A stretch of 64,000 nucleotides of DNA, taken from NCBI GenBank assembly GCA_036264355.1, contig DATARD010000151.1:1-64000 (forward strand). The letters are read 5' to 3'. The stretch is from UBA5704 sp036264355 (lineage in GTDB: Bacteria > Acidobacteriota > Thermoanaerobaculia > Multivoradales > UBA5704). Below the pieces are notes generated by a model. It was not told the DNA's origin and did not search any database. It saw nothing but the letters and a program-made list of their open reading frames with translations. Below are positions 25,888 through 33,438 of this stretch, piece by piece. Position numbers and translations under genes: made by a program. Numbering within the stretch: position 1 is the stretch's first letter; each line of letters opens with the position of its first letter.

Positions 25888-26439
25888 CTACCCAACCCGG
25901 GTAGGCTTCCCGAACGTGGCAAGCTTGCTTCGCAGATCGGAGCGTGAAGCCCGGCAAAGGTTTCCCCCGGTGAAAAAGGGATCGGTCGTGACTTCACGCC
26001 TCGCGTATGGCGGAGGCTGGATCGACATCAGCTCGGCGAGCCCCTCCGCCTCGGTCTCACACAGGATCAACCCGTCCAACTCGCCCTCGAAGACGTCGAT
26101 CGAGAATGCCCGGCCGTGATCGATGTGATAATGACGGGTCTTTCTGAGCCGATCTCCCTCCAGAGCGTCGAGGAGCTCGTACTCTCTCGTTGACAGGAGA
26201 ATCCGGCTGATGGTCTGAAAATAGGGCGAATCCGACTCAGACTTCTTGGTCAATTTGATGATCCGCCGCCCGGTGTCCGAGTCGGTCAGGATTCTCAGCC
26301 GCAGTCTGGAATGACGGAGGTATTTGTCCTCGAAAGTCTTGGAGTACGGTTCGACCGCGCTCCTCCAGTCCGCCTCGGGTGGAACGAGGAACCTTCTCTC
26401 GTACTCGACGCGCGTGTACTTCGTCTCTTCGGCATCCAT
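25888..26439 (-). CDS. CYTH-domain protein
   Basis: 183 aa from ATG 26439 with GAGGTGA ahead; an ATG 15 codons upstream is less likely. The N-terminal EYERRFLV is the E-x-E-x-[KR] element of CYTH (CyaB, thiamine triphosphatase) tunnel-fold enzymes. Basic and acidic strands follow: LRHSRLRLRI, RRIIKLTKK, FSIDVFEGELDGLILCETEAE. This fold hydrolyses or cyclises triphosphates using Mg ions. Substrate possibilities are inorganic triphosphate, thiamine triphosphate or ATP. Divergently transcribed from the small lanthipeptide-like precursor gene. Confidence 0.82.
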   Translation of the reverse strand: MDAEETKYTRVEYERRFLVPPEADWRSAVEPYSKTFEDKYLRHSRLRLRILTDSDTGRRIIKLTKKSESDSPYFQTISRILLSTREYELLDALEGDRLRKTRHYHIDHGRAFSIDVFEGELDGLILCETEAEGLAELMSIQPPPYARREVTTDPFFTGGNLCRASRSDLRSKLATFGKPTRVG

Positions 26440-26551
26440 GTCTGACGTCACCTCGCGCGGCTCGCCCCAGGGATGGCTCAGCACCTTTCTTAGAGGGAAA
26501 GCCTGCCGGCCTCAATCTCGACCGCCGGCATCTCTCCAGGGGAGCCAAGCC

Positions 26552-26713
26552 ATGAAGAAAGCGTTCAAGCCATCGAAGCTGAGTCTCAACCGTGAGACAC
26601 TTCGTCGCCTCAACACGCACGAGTTGCAGCCGGTGGCGGCAGGATTCACCGGCCCCGACTCCCGCTGCACCTCCCTGGTCTGCCCCACGAGGCCCTCGGT
26701 CTGCCCCTGCTGA
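26552..26713 (+). CDS. Class I lanthipeptide-like precursor peptide, orphan
   Basis: 53 aa, too short for routine gene finding. AGGGGAG lies about 7 nt before the ATG. The leader reads KLSLNRETLRRLNTHELQPV then AAG, an excellent match to the K-L-x-L-x-[KR]-E-T-[LI]-x-x-L-x-x-x-E-L-x-x-V-x-G leader of Bacteroidota/Acidobacteriota class I lanthipeptide and related RiPP precursors. The core of about 23 residues contains four Cys, three Thr and three Ser: RCTSLVCPTRPSVCPC. The leader-to-core boundary is probably after AAG or AGF. No LanB, LanC, LanM, radical SAM or transporter gene lies nearby, so the modifying enzymes must act in trans, if it is modified. A strong terminator follows. Confidence 0.72.
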   Translation: MKKAFKPSKLSLNRETLRRLNTHELQPVAAGFTGPDSRCTSLVCPTRPSVCPC

Positions 26714-26728
26714 TCGTTGTACCGCCTA

Positions 26729-26768
26729 ACTCCCCGGTACCAGGGCTTCGCCGCCGGGACCGGGGAGT
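26729..26768 (+). terminator. Terminator hairpin of the lanthipeptide-like precursor
   Basis: ACTCCCCGGT (26729-26738) and ACCGGGGAGT (26759-26768) are perfect 10-bp arms, followed by CGTCTCTCCTCC. It starts 15 bases after the stop and is likely shared with the convergent aldo/keto reductase gene. Confidence 0.75.
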
Positions 26769-26783
26769 CGTCTCTCCTCCACT

Positions 26784-27629
26784 CTACAACGTCGGCACGC
26801 CCTTCCGCCGCGGCCCGCGCGGGAAGGCCCGGTCGAGACGACGCACTTCGTCCTCGCTGAGCTCGATTTCGGCTGCCGCGGCATTGTCCGCCGCGTGCTC
26901 CGCGTTCGCGGCTTTGGGGATGGCGAAAAGAGAGGGCAGGCGTAGCAGGAAGGCGAGGGCGATCTGGTGCGGGGTGGCGCCGCGGGCCTTGGCGATCTCG
27001 GCCAGGACCCGGCCGCCCGCGCTCCCGGGCGAGGGGAATTCGCCCGAGCCGAAGGGACTGTAGGCCACCACGGCGATGTCGTGCTCGGCACAGAAGGGGA
27101 TCACCGCGTGCTCGATGGCCCGCTCCTGCAGATGATAGAGGACCTGGTTGCAGGCCACCCGGTCCGGGCCGGCGAGGGCCACGGCACGGGCGAGCCCCTC
27201 CTCGTCGAAGTTGCTCAAGCCCCAGGAGCGAATCTTTCCCGCCGCCACCAGCTCCTCGAAGGCGGCGAGGGTGTCCTTGAGGGGGTAGGAGCCCGGCCAG
27301 TGGAGGAGATAGCAGTCCAGGTGATCGGTCCGCAGGCGATGGAGGGAGCGGCCGCAGGCCTGGACGGTGCCGCGCCGCGAGGCGTTCTGCGGCAGCACCT
27401 TGCTCACCAGGAAAACCTCGTCGCGCCGGCCGACGAGAGCCTCCCCCACGATCTCCTCCACCCTGCCGTCGCCGTACATCTCCGCCGTGTCGACGTGGGT
27501 CATCCCCGCGTCCAAGCCGCGCCGCAGGGCCGCGAGGGCCGCACGGCGGTCGTCCCGCTCCAGGTTCCAGGTCCCCTGGCCGACGACGGCCACCTCCTCA
27601 CCGATCGGTCCGAACGCGCGCGTCTTCAT
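26784..27629 (-). CDS. Aldo/keto reductase
   Basis: 281 aa, a complete (beta/alpha)8-barrel NADPH-dependent reductase. The catalytic tetrad is in place: Asp and Tyr in THVDTAEMYGDG (about 44-55), Lys in VFLVSKVLPQN (about 76), His in CYLLHWPGSYP (about 110). The cofactor-binding end is FAIPKAANAEHAADNAAAAE. CGGGAGGAG precedes the ATG. Reduces aldehydes or ketones; physiological substrate unknown. Confidence 0.9.
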   Translation of the reverse strand: MKTRAFGPIGEEVAVVGQGTWNLERDDRRAALAALRRGLDAGMTHVDTAEMYGDGRVEEIVGEALVGRRDEVFLVSKVLPQNASRRGTVQACGRSLHRLRTDHLDCYLLHWPGSYPLKDTLAAFEELVAAGKIRSWGLSNFDEEGLARAVALAGPDRVACNQVLYHLQERAIEHAVIPFCAEHDIAVVAYSPFGSGEFPSPGSAGGRVLAEIAKARGATPHQIALAFLLRLPSLFAIPKAANAEHAADNAAAAEIELSEDEVRRLDRAFPRGPRRKGVPTL

Positions 27630-27678
27630 CTCTGCTCCTCCCGTGCGCCACTATAACTCCCCTGGTGAGAAGACAACA

Positions 27679-27707
27679 TTGACTCCACGAGAGGACGGGG
27701 ATAGTCT
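27679..27707 (+). promoter_or_regulatory. Promoter of the DUF2089-TPR operon
   Basis: TTGACT (27679-27684), a 17-bp spacer, and TAGTCT (27702-27707), 23 bp before the DUF2089 ATG. The -35 is near consensus and the -10 is moderate. Confidence 0.5.
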
Positions 27708-27730
27708 GTTTGGAATCCCGGGACCTCAAT

Positions 27731-28084
27731 ATGTCTCCTGAACCTGTCACCAACCACTGCCCCTATTGCCATCGGGCCATGCAGGTGACCCGGATGAGCT
27801 GTCCCTCCTGCGAGATCTCGGTCGACGCCGGCTTCCCGGCGCCGCGTCTGGCCCGGATTCCGGTGGAGCACCAGCGCTTCATCGAGATGTTCGTCCTGGC
27901 GAGCGGCAACCTGAAGGCCATCGCCGAACAGGCGGGAGTGTCCTATCCCACCGTCCGCTCGCGGCTCGACAAGATCATCGAGGCATTGCGGCTGGTGATC
28001 CTGGAGAGCAGCGGGGACCGCGACGAGGCCTTCGACGACAAGGAGAGGACCGAAGCCGCAGCCCGTCTGATCAAAGCGATCTGA
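27731..28084 (+). CDS. DUF2089 family zinc-ribbon/HTH protein
   Basis: 117 aa from ATG 27731; an in-frame ATG seven codons earlier is possible. The N-terminal zinc ribbon has two Cys pairs (CPYC, then CPSC). A helix-turn-helix-like part follows: VLASGNLKAIAEQAGVSYPTVRSRLD. An acidic tail ends in AAARLIKAI. The family is described only as conserved, but the layout suggests a DNA-binding regulator. The membrane TPR gene begins 70 bases downstream on the same strand. Confidence 0.85.
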   Translation: MSPEPVTNHCPYCHRAMQVTRMSCPSCEISVDAGFPAPRLARIPVEHQRFIEMFVLASGNLKAIAEQAGVSYPTVRSRLDKIIEALRLVILESSGDRDEAFDDKERTEAAARLIKAI

Positions 28085-28154
28085 GGCCCGTCGTCGTTTT
28101 CGGCGGGTGCCTGCAAATTGTTGTAACTCTGGTCTCACTCTTGCGTATATTGAG

Positions 28155-29414
28155 ATGAGCGATTGGCTCAACGACGCGTGGAGTCAGAGCAAGAGACCTG
28201 TGGCGAATTTCAAGAATTTTCGACTCCTGGCAGGAAGTGCGGGGCGGAGCAACGCGGAAGCGAAGCGGCTGGACCAGTTCCTCACCGACTTGGCGGACCC
28301 GGGCCTCATCGGTTCGCTGAAGCGCGAGGAGCAGGGCCGGCGCCGGCGCCTCACGGCCATCACGCTGCTCGTGGGAGTGCTCCTTGGAGCCTCCGGGTTC
28401 TGGCTGGCGTTCGACGTGCGGAGGACCGCGCACGATCCGCCTTCCAAACCCACCGAGGAGACGGCCCGCACCCTGGTCACCCATGGGAGCTCCCTGGCCT
28501 GGTCGAAGGAGCTCCCGAAGGCCTTGCGCGAGCTCCGGCTCGCCACCGAGCTCGCCCCCGGAATGGTGGAGGCCTGGGACGCTCTGGCGATCACCTACTT
28601 CTACAGCGGCCAGACTCACGAAGCCGTTCGCTGCTGGCGCCGCTGTCTCGAAATCGAACCCGGCCACGAGCGGAGCTTCCACAACCTCGGGGACATCTAC
28701 TTCTACTCCGGCCGCTACAAGGAGGCCGAGGAATACTGGCTGAAGGCCGACGCCGACCGGGCCGTCGCCCGGGTGCGGCTGCTGGAGGGGCGGATGCAGG
28801 AGGCCATCCCTCTCGTGCGCAAGCTCGCTTCAGAGCGGCCGGACGACCGCTGGATTCAGGTCATGAAGCAGGCGGTGGACGGTGGGCAGCTCACGCCTTA
28901 TCTGCGCTGGCGGCTCGAGCCCGGCTATCTGTTGAGCTGGGACCCCGAGACCACACGGGGGTGGCGTCTGTTCTACGAGGAGCGCTACAGCGAGGCCTCG
29001 GCCCTGTTCACCCAGGTGCTCGCCAGGCACCCTGGAGACGGCGCGGCCCTGCTCGGCAAAGGCTGGTGCCTGCAGAAGATCGGCAGCCACTTCGAAGCCC
29101 GTCCCTACTTCGAGCGTGTGCTGGCGAAATGGCCCGCCAACTATGCGGCCCTGAACGGCCTCGGCTGGGCGTTGAAAGACGAGAAGCAGACCGAGGGCGC
29201 CCTGAAGGCGTGGGAACAGGTGCTGGACCACCGGCCCGACAATGTCGAGTCATCCGAGGCTCGCAAGGGGATCGGGATGGTCTACTACGAGCGGGGCGAC
29301 TACTTCAGGGCGAACCTCTATCTCTCCGAGTGCGTCCTGAAGAACTCCGAGGACAAAGAGGCCGCCAAGCTTCTGGCGGAGACGGCGCGGAAGCTCTCGC
29401 CGCAACCGCAGTGA
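28155..29414 (+). CDS. Membrane-anchored TPR protein
   Basis: 419 aa from ATG 28155 (MSDWLNDAW). A cytoplasmic segment of about 70 residues is followed by one transmembrane helix (LTAITLLVGVLLGASGFWLAF, about 72-92) and then TPR-type helical pairs to the end: ALAITYFYSGQTHEAVRCWRRC, LGDIYFYSGRYKEAEEYW, GKGWCLQKIGSHFEARPYFERV, LGWALKDEKQTEGALKAWEQV, IGMVYYERGDYFRANLYLSEC. The outward-facing repeats are a protein-interaction platform. Follows the DUF2089 gene and probably shares its transcript. No Shine-Dalgarno is obvious. Confidence 0.82.
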   Translation: MSDWLNDAWSQSKRPVANFKNFRLLAGSAGRSNAEAKRLDQFLTDLADPGLIGSLKREEQGRRRRLTAITLLVGVLLGASGFWLAFDVRRTAHDPPSKPTEETARTLVTHGSSLAWSKELPKALRELRLATELAPGMVEAWDALAITYFYSGQTHEAVRCWRRCLEIEPGHERSFHNLGDIYFYSGRYKEAEEYWLKADADRAVARVRLLEGRMQEAIPLVRKLASERPDDRWIQVMKQAVDGGQLTPYLRWRLEPGYLLSWDPETTRGWRLFYEERYSEASALFTQVLARHPGDGAALLGKGWCLQKIGSHFEARPYFERVLAKWPANYAALNGLGWALKDEKQTEGALKAWEQVLDHRPDNVESSEARKGIGMVYYERGDYFRANLYLSECVLKNSEDKEAAKLLAETARKLSPQPQ

Positions 29415-29543
29415 CTCTTCGTGTCCTTGTCGTCCCTGCTCCCTGTTGTCCTTTGTGTCTTTGCTTCCCCGGAGTCCGGGCGGCCAGCTTCTCGGATATC
29501 CTCCTCCGCGTCGAGCACCAGAGCCCGAGACGAGAAGACTCCC

Positions 29544-30344
29544 ATGACCCTCCCTCAGGCCCTGATCCTCATCGCCGCGTCCTTCGGCGCCGGCGTCATG
29601 AACGCCATGGCTGGCGGCGGGACGATCCTCACCTTCCCGGCGCTGGTCTTTCTGGGCCTGCCGTCCATCGCCGCCAATGCCACGTCGACCGTCGCCCTCC
29701 TGCCTGCCTCGCTGACCAGCCTCTACGGCTTCCGCGACGACGTGCGGACGTATCAGGGATGGCTGAAGCGGCTGTTCCTGCCCAGCCTGATCGGCGGCGC
29801 CGTGGGCTCCGTGCTCCTGCTGCGCACGCCGGAGAAGACGTTCGCCTCCCTGGCGCCGCTGCTGATCCTCTTCGCCACCGTCCTATTCATGGCGCAGGGG
29901 CTCTTCGCCCGCTGGAGCGCGACACGGAAGACCGACCCGGTGCCGGCCGCGCCGGCCGCGCAGGACGATCCCTCGCCGGGGCGCTGGACCCTGGCCATCC
30001 TCCTCCAGCTCGGAGTCGCCGTCTATGGCGGTTATTTCGGCGCCGGGATCGGCATCCTCATGCTCGCTCTGCTGGGCTTCCTCGGACTGGCCAACATCCA
30101 CGCCGCCAACGGCATCAAGAATTTCTTGGGCTTCTGCATCAACGTCGTGGCGGCAGCCTACTTCATCTTCAAGGGTGCCGTGGTCTGGCCTGCGGCTTTG
30201 GTCATCGTGGGCGGCGGCGCCGTGGGGGGCTACGCCGGCGCCCGCTTCGCGAAGCGCATCGGCCGGGAGAAGGCGCGGGTCGCCGTGGTGGTCATCGGCC
30301 TCGTGGTGACGGCGATCCTGTTCTGGCAGCGGGCGACGAAGTGA
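29544..30344 (+). CDS. TauE/SafE family (DUF81) membrane transporter
   Basis: 266 aa with about eight transmembrane helices in two homologous halves. Each half opens with the family glycine motif: ASFGAGVMNAMAGGGTILTFP near the N-terminus and VYGGYFGAGIGILMLALLGF near the middle. ATG 29544 is chosen because the hydrophobic core starts there; the frame extends upstream without a site. The family exports sulfite, sulfoacetate or other small organosulfur anions. The 3' end overlaps the convergent ATPase gene by 53 bp. Confidence 0.9.
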   Translation: MTLPQALILIAASFGAGVMNAMAGGGTILTFPALVFLGLPSIAANATSTVALLPASLTSLYGFRDDVRTYQGWLKRLFLPSLIGGAVGSVLLLRTPEKTFASLAPLLILFATVLFMAQGLFARWSATRKTDPVPAAPAAQDDPSPGRWTLAILLQLGVAVYGGYFGAGIGILMLALLGFLGLANIHAANGIKNFLGFCINVVAAAYFIFKGAVVWPAALVIVGGGAVGGYAGARFAKRIGREKARVAVVVIGLVVTAILFWQRATK

Positions 30345-30912
30345 GGCCCGCGCAAAGATCGTAGAGCTCCCGCAGCGCATCGCGGACGTTGCCGCCATGG
30401 CGGACGTGGAGCTCCTCGGCGGACGGCAGCCGCCCGGCCTCCTCCCCTCCAACCAGATCGGCGACGATCCCCGCCAACAGCTCGGGCGTGGTGCGGCATT
30501 CGTGGAGAGTCGGCAGCAGGCCGGGTCGGTGGGAGGTGATCACCAGCCCGCCGGCGGCGCGGCTGCGGGTGCGGACCTCCAGCCAGGCGAGGCGGCCGAG
30601 CTGCTCGGCGCCGTCGACGAGCAGGACGTCCCGCGCCGTGAGGCCCCGGAAGAGCGTCCCCCGCTGCGCTGCGGACAGCCGGCGGTCGCCTTCGTGGAGG
30701 GTGACCAGCCGAGTCCGCAGCCCGCGTCCTTCCAGCCGCCGGGCCAGCTCCTCCAGCAGGGTGGTCTTGCCCCGGCCGTGGGGTCCCACCAGGGCGGCGC
30801 GGCAGCGCAGGGCGGCGAGGCGATCCAGCAGCTCCTCCCAGGTCGGCCCCGAGAGACGATACGGGATCGCTGCCAGGCGCTGGGCGGCGAAGGGATTGTC
30901 CCGCGCCCGCAC
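30292..30912 (-). CDS. P-loop ATPase of a three-gene operon
   Basis: 206 aa from a GTG start 3 nt after the previous stop. Walker A is GPHGRGKTTLLEELA (about 43-57), Walker B is DVLLVDGAEQ (about 92-101), and a sensor-like ITSHRPG follows. The C-terminal RHGGNVRDALRELYDLC resembles the lid of small AAA/STAND ATPases. No transmembrane segment. It is the last gene of an operon with a DUF3592 membrane protein and a beta-sandwich protein, so it may act on or with them. Family not identified beyond the P-loop class. Confidence 0.72.
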   Translation of the reverse strand: MRARDNPFAAQRLAAIPYRLSGPTWEELLDRLAALRCRAALVGPHGRGKTTLLEELARRLEGRGLRTRLVTLHEGDRRLSAAQRGTLFRGLTARDVLLVDGAEQLGRLAWLEVRTRSRAAGGLVITSHRPGLLPTLHECRTTPELLAGIVADLVGGEEAGRLPSAEELHVRHGGNVRDALRELYDLCAGLTSSPAARTGSPSPRGR

Positions 30913-30915
30913 GGC

Positions 30916-31296
30916 CTACACCGCTGGAAAATGCGGCTGGAGCACGACCTCCCTCCGCCAGGGCGAGACGACGATTTCGAGGCGGCCGGCCCGCGCGCCG
31001 GGCTCGGCCACCACCTCCAGGGCCCAGATCAGCGAGATGAGCTTGCCCGAGAAGCTGTACGGCCCCGCGGGCAGGGGGATGCTGAAGCTGCGGCGGTCCT
31101 GGAGAGCCGGATCGGGGAATGGCACGGTCGTCACCACGCCCACGTCCTGATTCCCCTTGCCCTGCGTGTACCAGAAGAGGCGCAGCTCGATCGACCGCGC
31201 GGGCTTCTCGAGCTGCCAGGAGGCCGTGCCCTCCACCGTCTCGCCGGGTGCGAAGACCGTGGCGCCGTCGCGGGTCTCGATCTGGATCTGCTCCAT
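30916..31296 (-). CDS. Small beta-sandwich protein, arrestin-like
   Basis: 126 aa. Its start shares one base with the stop of the DUF3592 gene (TGATG). The sequence is all-beta in character: VFAPGETVEGTASWQLEKPA, IELRLFWYTQGKG, SFSIPLPAGPYSFSGKLISL, IWALEVVAEP. The GETVEGTASW turn and the GPYSFSGKLISLIWALEV stretch resemble one lobe of arrestin-fold proteins (SpoOM/arrestin type). Cytoplasmic by lack of a signal. The C-terminus of the neighbouring DUF3592 protein has a closely similar pattern, so the two may be related. Confidence 0.6.
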   Translation of the reverse strand: MEQIQIETRDGATVFAPGETVEGTASWQLEKPARSIELRLFWYTQGKGNQDVGVVTTVPFPDPALQDRRSFSIPLPAGPYSFSGKLISLIWALEVVAEPGARAGRLEIVVSPWRREVVLQPHFPAV

Positions 31297-32498
31297 CAGG
31301 CTCCCCTTCCCGGCCGCACCAGCACCTCGTACTCGTCATCCGAGTCCGGCCAGCCCGGAATGTCGCCATGCGCCTTCAGCGCCCAGCGGATCTTGTTGTG
31401 GGGCGCGGAGAAGGACGGCATGCTGTCGGCCGGCACGGCGAAGCTCGCGCCGCCGCTCGGGATCTCCAGCTCCTGCCGGGTGTCCACCAGCGTCAGGGTG
31501 GCGAAGACCGCCTTGTCGGTGTAGGTGTTCGTCCCTCGCCGGTAGCGGGCCTCCTCCCGCCCTTCGAGCACGATGGTGAGCCGCTTCACCCCGCCGCCCC
31601 CGCTGCTGAAGCTCCACTGCAGATAGCCGCTCTCGCCGGCGGCGAGGGTGCCGGGGGTCAAAGTGAGATGGAGCCGCGGGTTGAACAGGATGAGGAACTG
31701 GCGGCCGGCGGCGAAGATCAGGCCGAGCCCGATCAGCACGAAGGGGACCAGGAACAGGGTCAGGCAACCGTCGGGCCCTCCCGTGCGCCAGCCCTTGGCG
31801 GCCTGCCAGACGAAGACCGAGATGATGCCGTTCCAGAACAGGGCGACGAGGATCAGGGCGATGAGCTTCCCCAACGGCGTGGCCGCCGGCTTCAGCTCCA
31901 GCGATCCACCGGCGGCCCCCCCGAGGACGGCCGGCGCCTGGACGCCGAACGCCTCCGCCGGCGCCATGGGGAGCGCCGTGGCCGCGGCCCGCGCCCGCTG
32001 GCTCATGCGCAGCGACCAGACGATGCCGCCGGCGCCGATGAGCAGGAAGGCGAGGGGGACGAGGCCGATGAGCCACTCGGCGGCGGGCTCGCGGCTCAGC
32101 ACCGCCTGGTCGGGATGGGCCGGATCGACCCAGCAAGAGACGCGGGCGCCCGGCGGATAGCGGGCCACGATCTCCTCCTTCCCCGTCCGCCCGCTCGACG
32201 AGCCGCCGAGGAAGCCATAGCGGTCGGACTGGTAGGCTCTGCCGTCGAGGACGTAGGTGTAGACGACGTCGACGCTGTAGGTCGTGCTGTCCGACCCCGA
32301 GTGCGTGCCGACCTGGCTGGAGAGCACCGTGCAAGTCGTCTCCTGCCACGATCGGGCGGCGACGTAGCTCATCACCGGGCGCAGAGTGACGAAGTAGAAG
32401 GCTGCGAGCCCCACCAGGAAGAAGACGGCGAAGAACAGCACCAGGCAGCCGCTGGGGAAGCTGCCGCCGCGCCGGCTCGATAAGGGCTGGGTGACCAT
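31296..32498 (-). CDS. DUF3592 membrane protein with C-terminal beta-sandwich domain
   Basis: 400 aa. The first transmembrane helix (SGCLVLFFAVFFLVGLAAFY, about 17-36) is followed by an exported beta domain typical of DUF3592 (TTYSVDVVYTYVLDGRAYQS, then ARYPPGARVSCWVDPAHPDQ). Then come a second helix near residue 145, a pair of helices about 210-275, and a C-terminal beta-rich cytosolic or exported part (GTLAAGESGYLQWSFSSGGG, SFSAPHNKIRWALKAHGDIP). That last domain resembles the small protein encoded next. TACAAT lies 12 nt before the ATG (32516-32511). Function unknown. Confidence 0.8.
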   Translation of the reverse strand: MVTQPLSSRRGGSFPSGCLVLFFAVFFLVGLAAFYFVTLRPVMSYVAARSWQETTCTVLSSQVGTHSGSDSTTYSVDVVYTYVLDGRAYQSDRYGFLGGSSSGRTGKEEIVARYPPGARVSCWVDPAHPDQAVLSREPAAEWLIGLVPLAFLLIGAGGIVWSLRMSQRARAAATALPMAPAEAFGVQAPAVLGGAAGGSLELKPAATPLGKLIALILVALFWNGIISVFVWQAAKGWRTGGPDGCLTLFLVPFVLIGLGLIFAAGRQFLILFNPRLHLTLTPGTLAAGESGYLQWSFSSGGGGVKRLTIVLEGREEARYRRGTNTYTDKAVFATLTLVDTRQELEIPSGGASFAVPADSMPSFSAPHNKIRWALKAHGDIPGWPDSDDEYEVLVRPGRGA

Positions 32499-32557
32499 GA
32501 GGACGGGTGGATTGTACGACGGAAGCGGAACGCCTGGGTCAGACCGTGTTCACGCTT

Positions 32558-33346
32558 TTACACATAGAGAAAGCCCTCGGCGTAGCGCACGGCTCTGGCG
32601 GAAATTCTGACCCGGTCGTCAAGGGACTCGCACCAGAGCTCCCCTCGACGCTGAGAGAGCTGGATGGCATGGAGCTTTCGCTGCCCCAATCTCCGGGACC
32701 AGTACGGCGCCAACGTACAGTGCGTCGAACCGGTTGCGGCATCTTCGGATATGCCGATCTTCGGGGCAAAGTATCTCGAGACGAAGTCGCAGCCCTCCCC
32801 CTGCGCCGTGACGATCACCCCCAGACAATCAACCTCCTTCAGAAGCTCCATATCCGGAGCAATGGCGCGAATGTCCGCTTCTGCCTCATACACTGCCAGA
32901 TAATTCTTGGCTTTGAGGATTTCCTTCGGTTCTCTGCCCAGGGCGCGCACCAGATCCGCTGGTTTTGTCGGGCATGACACCGCTTCATGGATCGGGAAAT
33001 CCAGGTCGATGAGCTCACCGTTCTTGACGACGTTGAAGGTCCCGCCCTTTGTCGTAAAGGCTACGGTCTTCTTTTTCTTCGACGTGTCCATGGAATCGAA
33101 AATGACCGCGGCAGCGGCCACAGTGCCATGTCCACAAAGGTTCAGCTCAACCGTGGGGGTGAACCAGCGCAGCTCGTAGCAATCCTCGTGCTCGACGAAG
33201 AATGCCGTTACAGGGAGACCGTTCTCCCTGGCGATGAGTTGCAGGGTCTCGCCCTCGAGCCAACGATCCAGGGGGCAGACCATGGCGGGATTTCCGGAGA
33301 AGACTGTCCCGGCGAAAGCGTCGATGTGATATGCAGGAATCTTCAA
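32558..33346 (-). CDS. PhzF-family isomerase-like protein
   Basis: 262 aa from a TTG start (KIPAYHIDAFAG), with GGAG 8 nt upstream; the frame continues upstream through a terminator hairpin and is not used. PhzF landmarks are FSGNPAMVCPLDRWL, the catalytic-Glu segment ARENGLPVTAFF, RWFTPTVELNLCGHGTVAAA, and DFVSRYFAPKIGISEDAATG then STHCTLAPYW. The fold is a diaminopimelate-epimerase-like double barrel using general acid-base chemistry. Outside phenazine clusters the substrate is unknown, and no other phenazine genes are here. TACAAT at 33378-33373 suggests its own promoter. Confidence 0.87.
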   Translation of the reverse strand: MKIPAYHIDAFAGTVFSGNPAMVCPLDRWLEGETLQLIARENGLPVTAFFVEHEDCYELRWFTPTVELNLCGHGTVAAAAVIFDSMDTSKKKKTVAFTTKGGTFNVVKNGELIDLDFPIHEAVSCPTKPADLVRALGREPKEILKAKNYLAVYEAEADIRAIAPDMELLKEVDCLGVIVTAQGEGCDFVSRYFAPKIGISEDAATGSTHCTLAPYWSRRLGQRKLHAIQLSQRRGELWCESLDDRVRISARAVRYAEGFLYV

Positions 33347-33382
33347 GGCTTTAACTCCGATCTCTTGGGAGGATTGTACAAC

Positions 33383-33412
33383 GAGAGCCCTCCTCTTCGG
33401 AGGAGGGCTCTC
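33383..33412 (-). terminator. 13-bp terminator hairpin
   Basis: GAGAGCCCTCCTC (33383-33395), tetraloop TTCG (CGAA on the minus strand), GAGGAGGGCTCTC (33400-33412). On the minus strand it follows the propeller-cytochrome stop (33439) by 26 bases and runs into GTTGT. It separates that gene from phzF. Confidence 0.8.
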
Positions 33413-33438
33413 TAGAACCTCACGACAACCTCGCGGAC

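Noticed and set aside
26324..26551. N-terminal extension of the lanthipeptide-like ORF to 129 codons
   Set aside because: The extension is antisense to the CYTH gene; the internal ATG at 26552 has a Shine-Dalgarno and starts the canonical leader.
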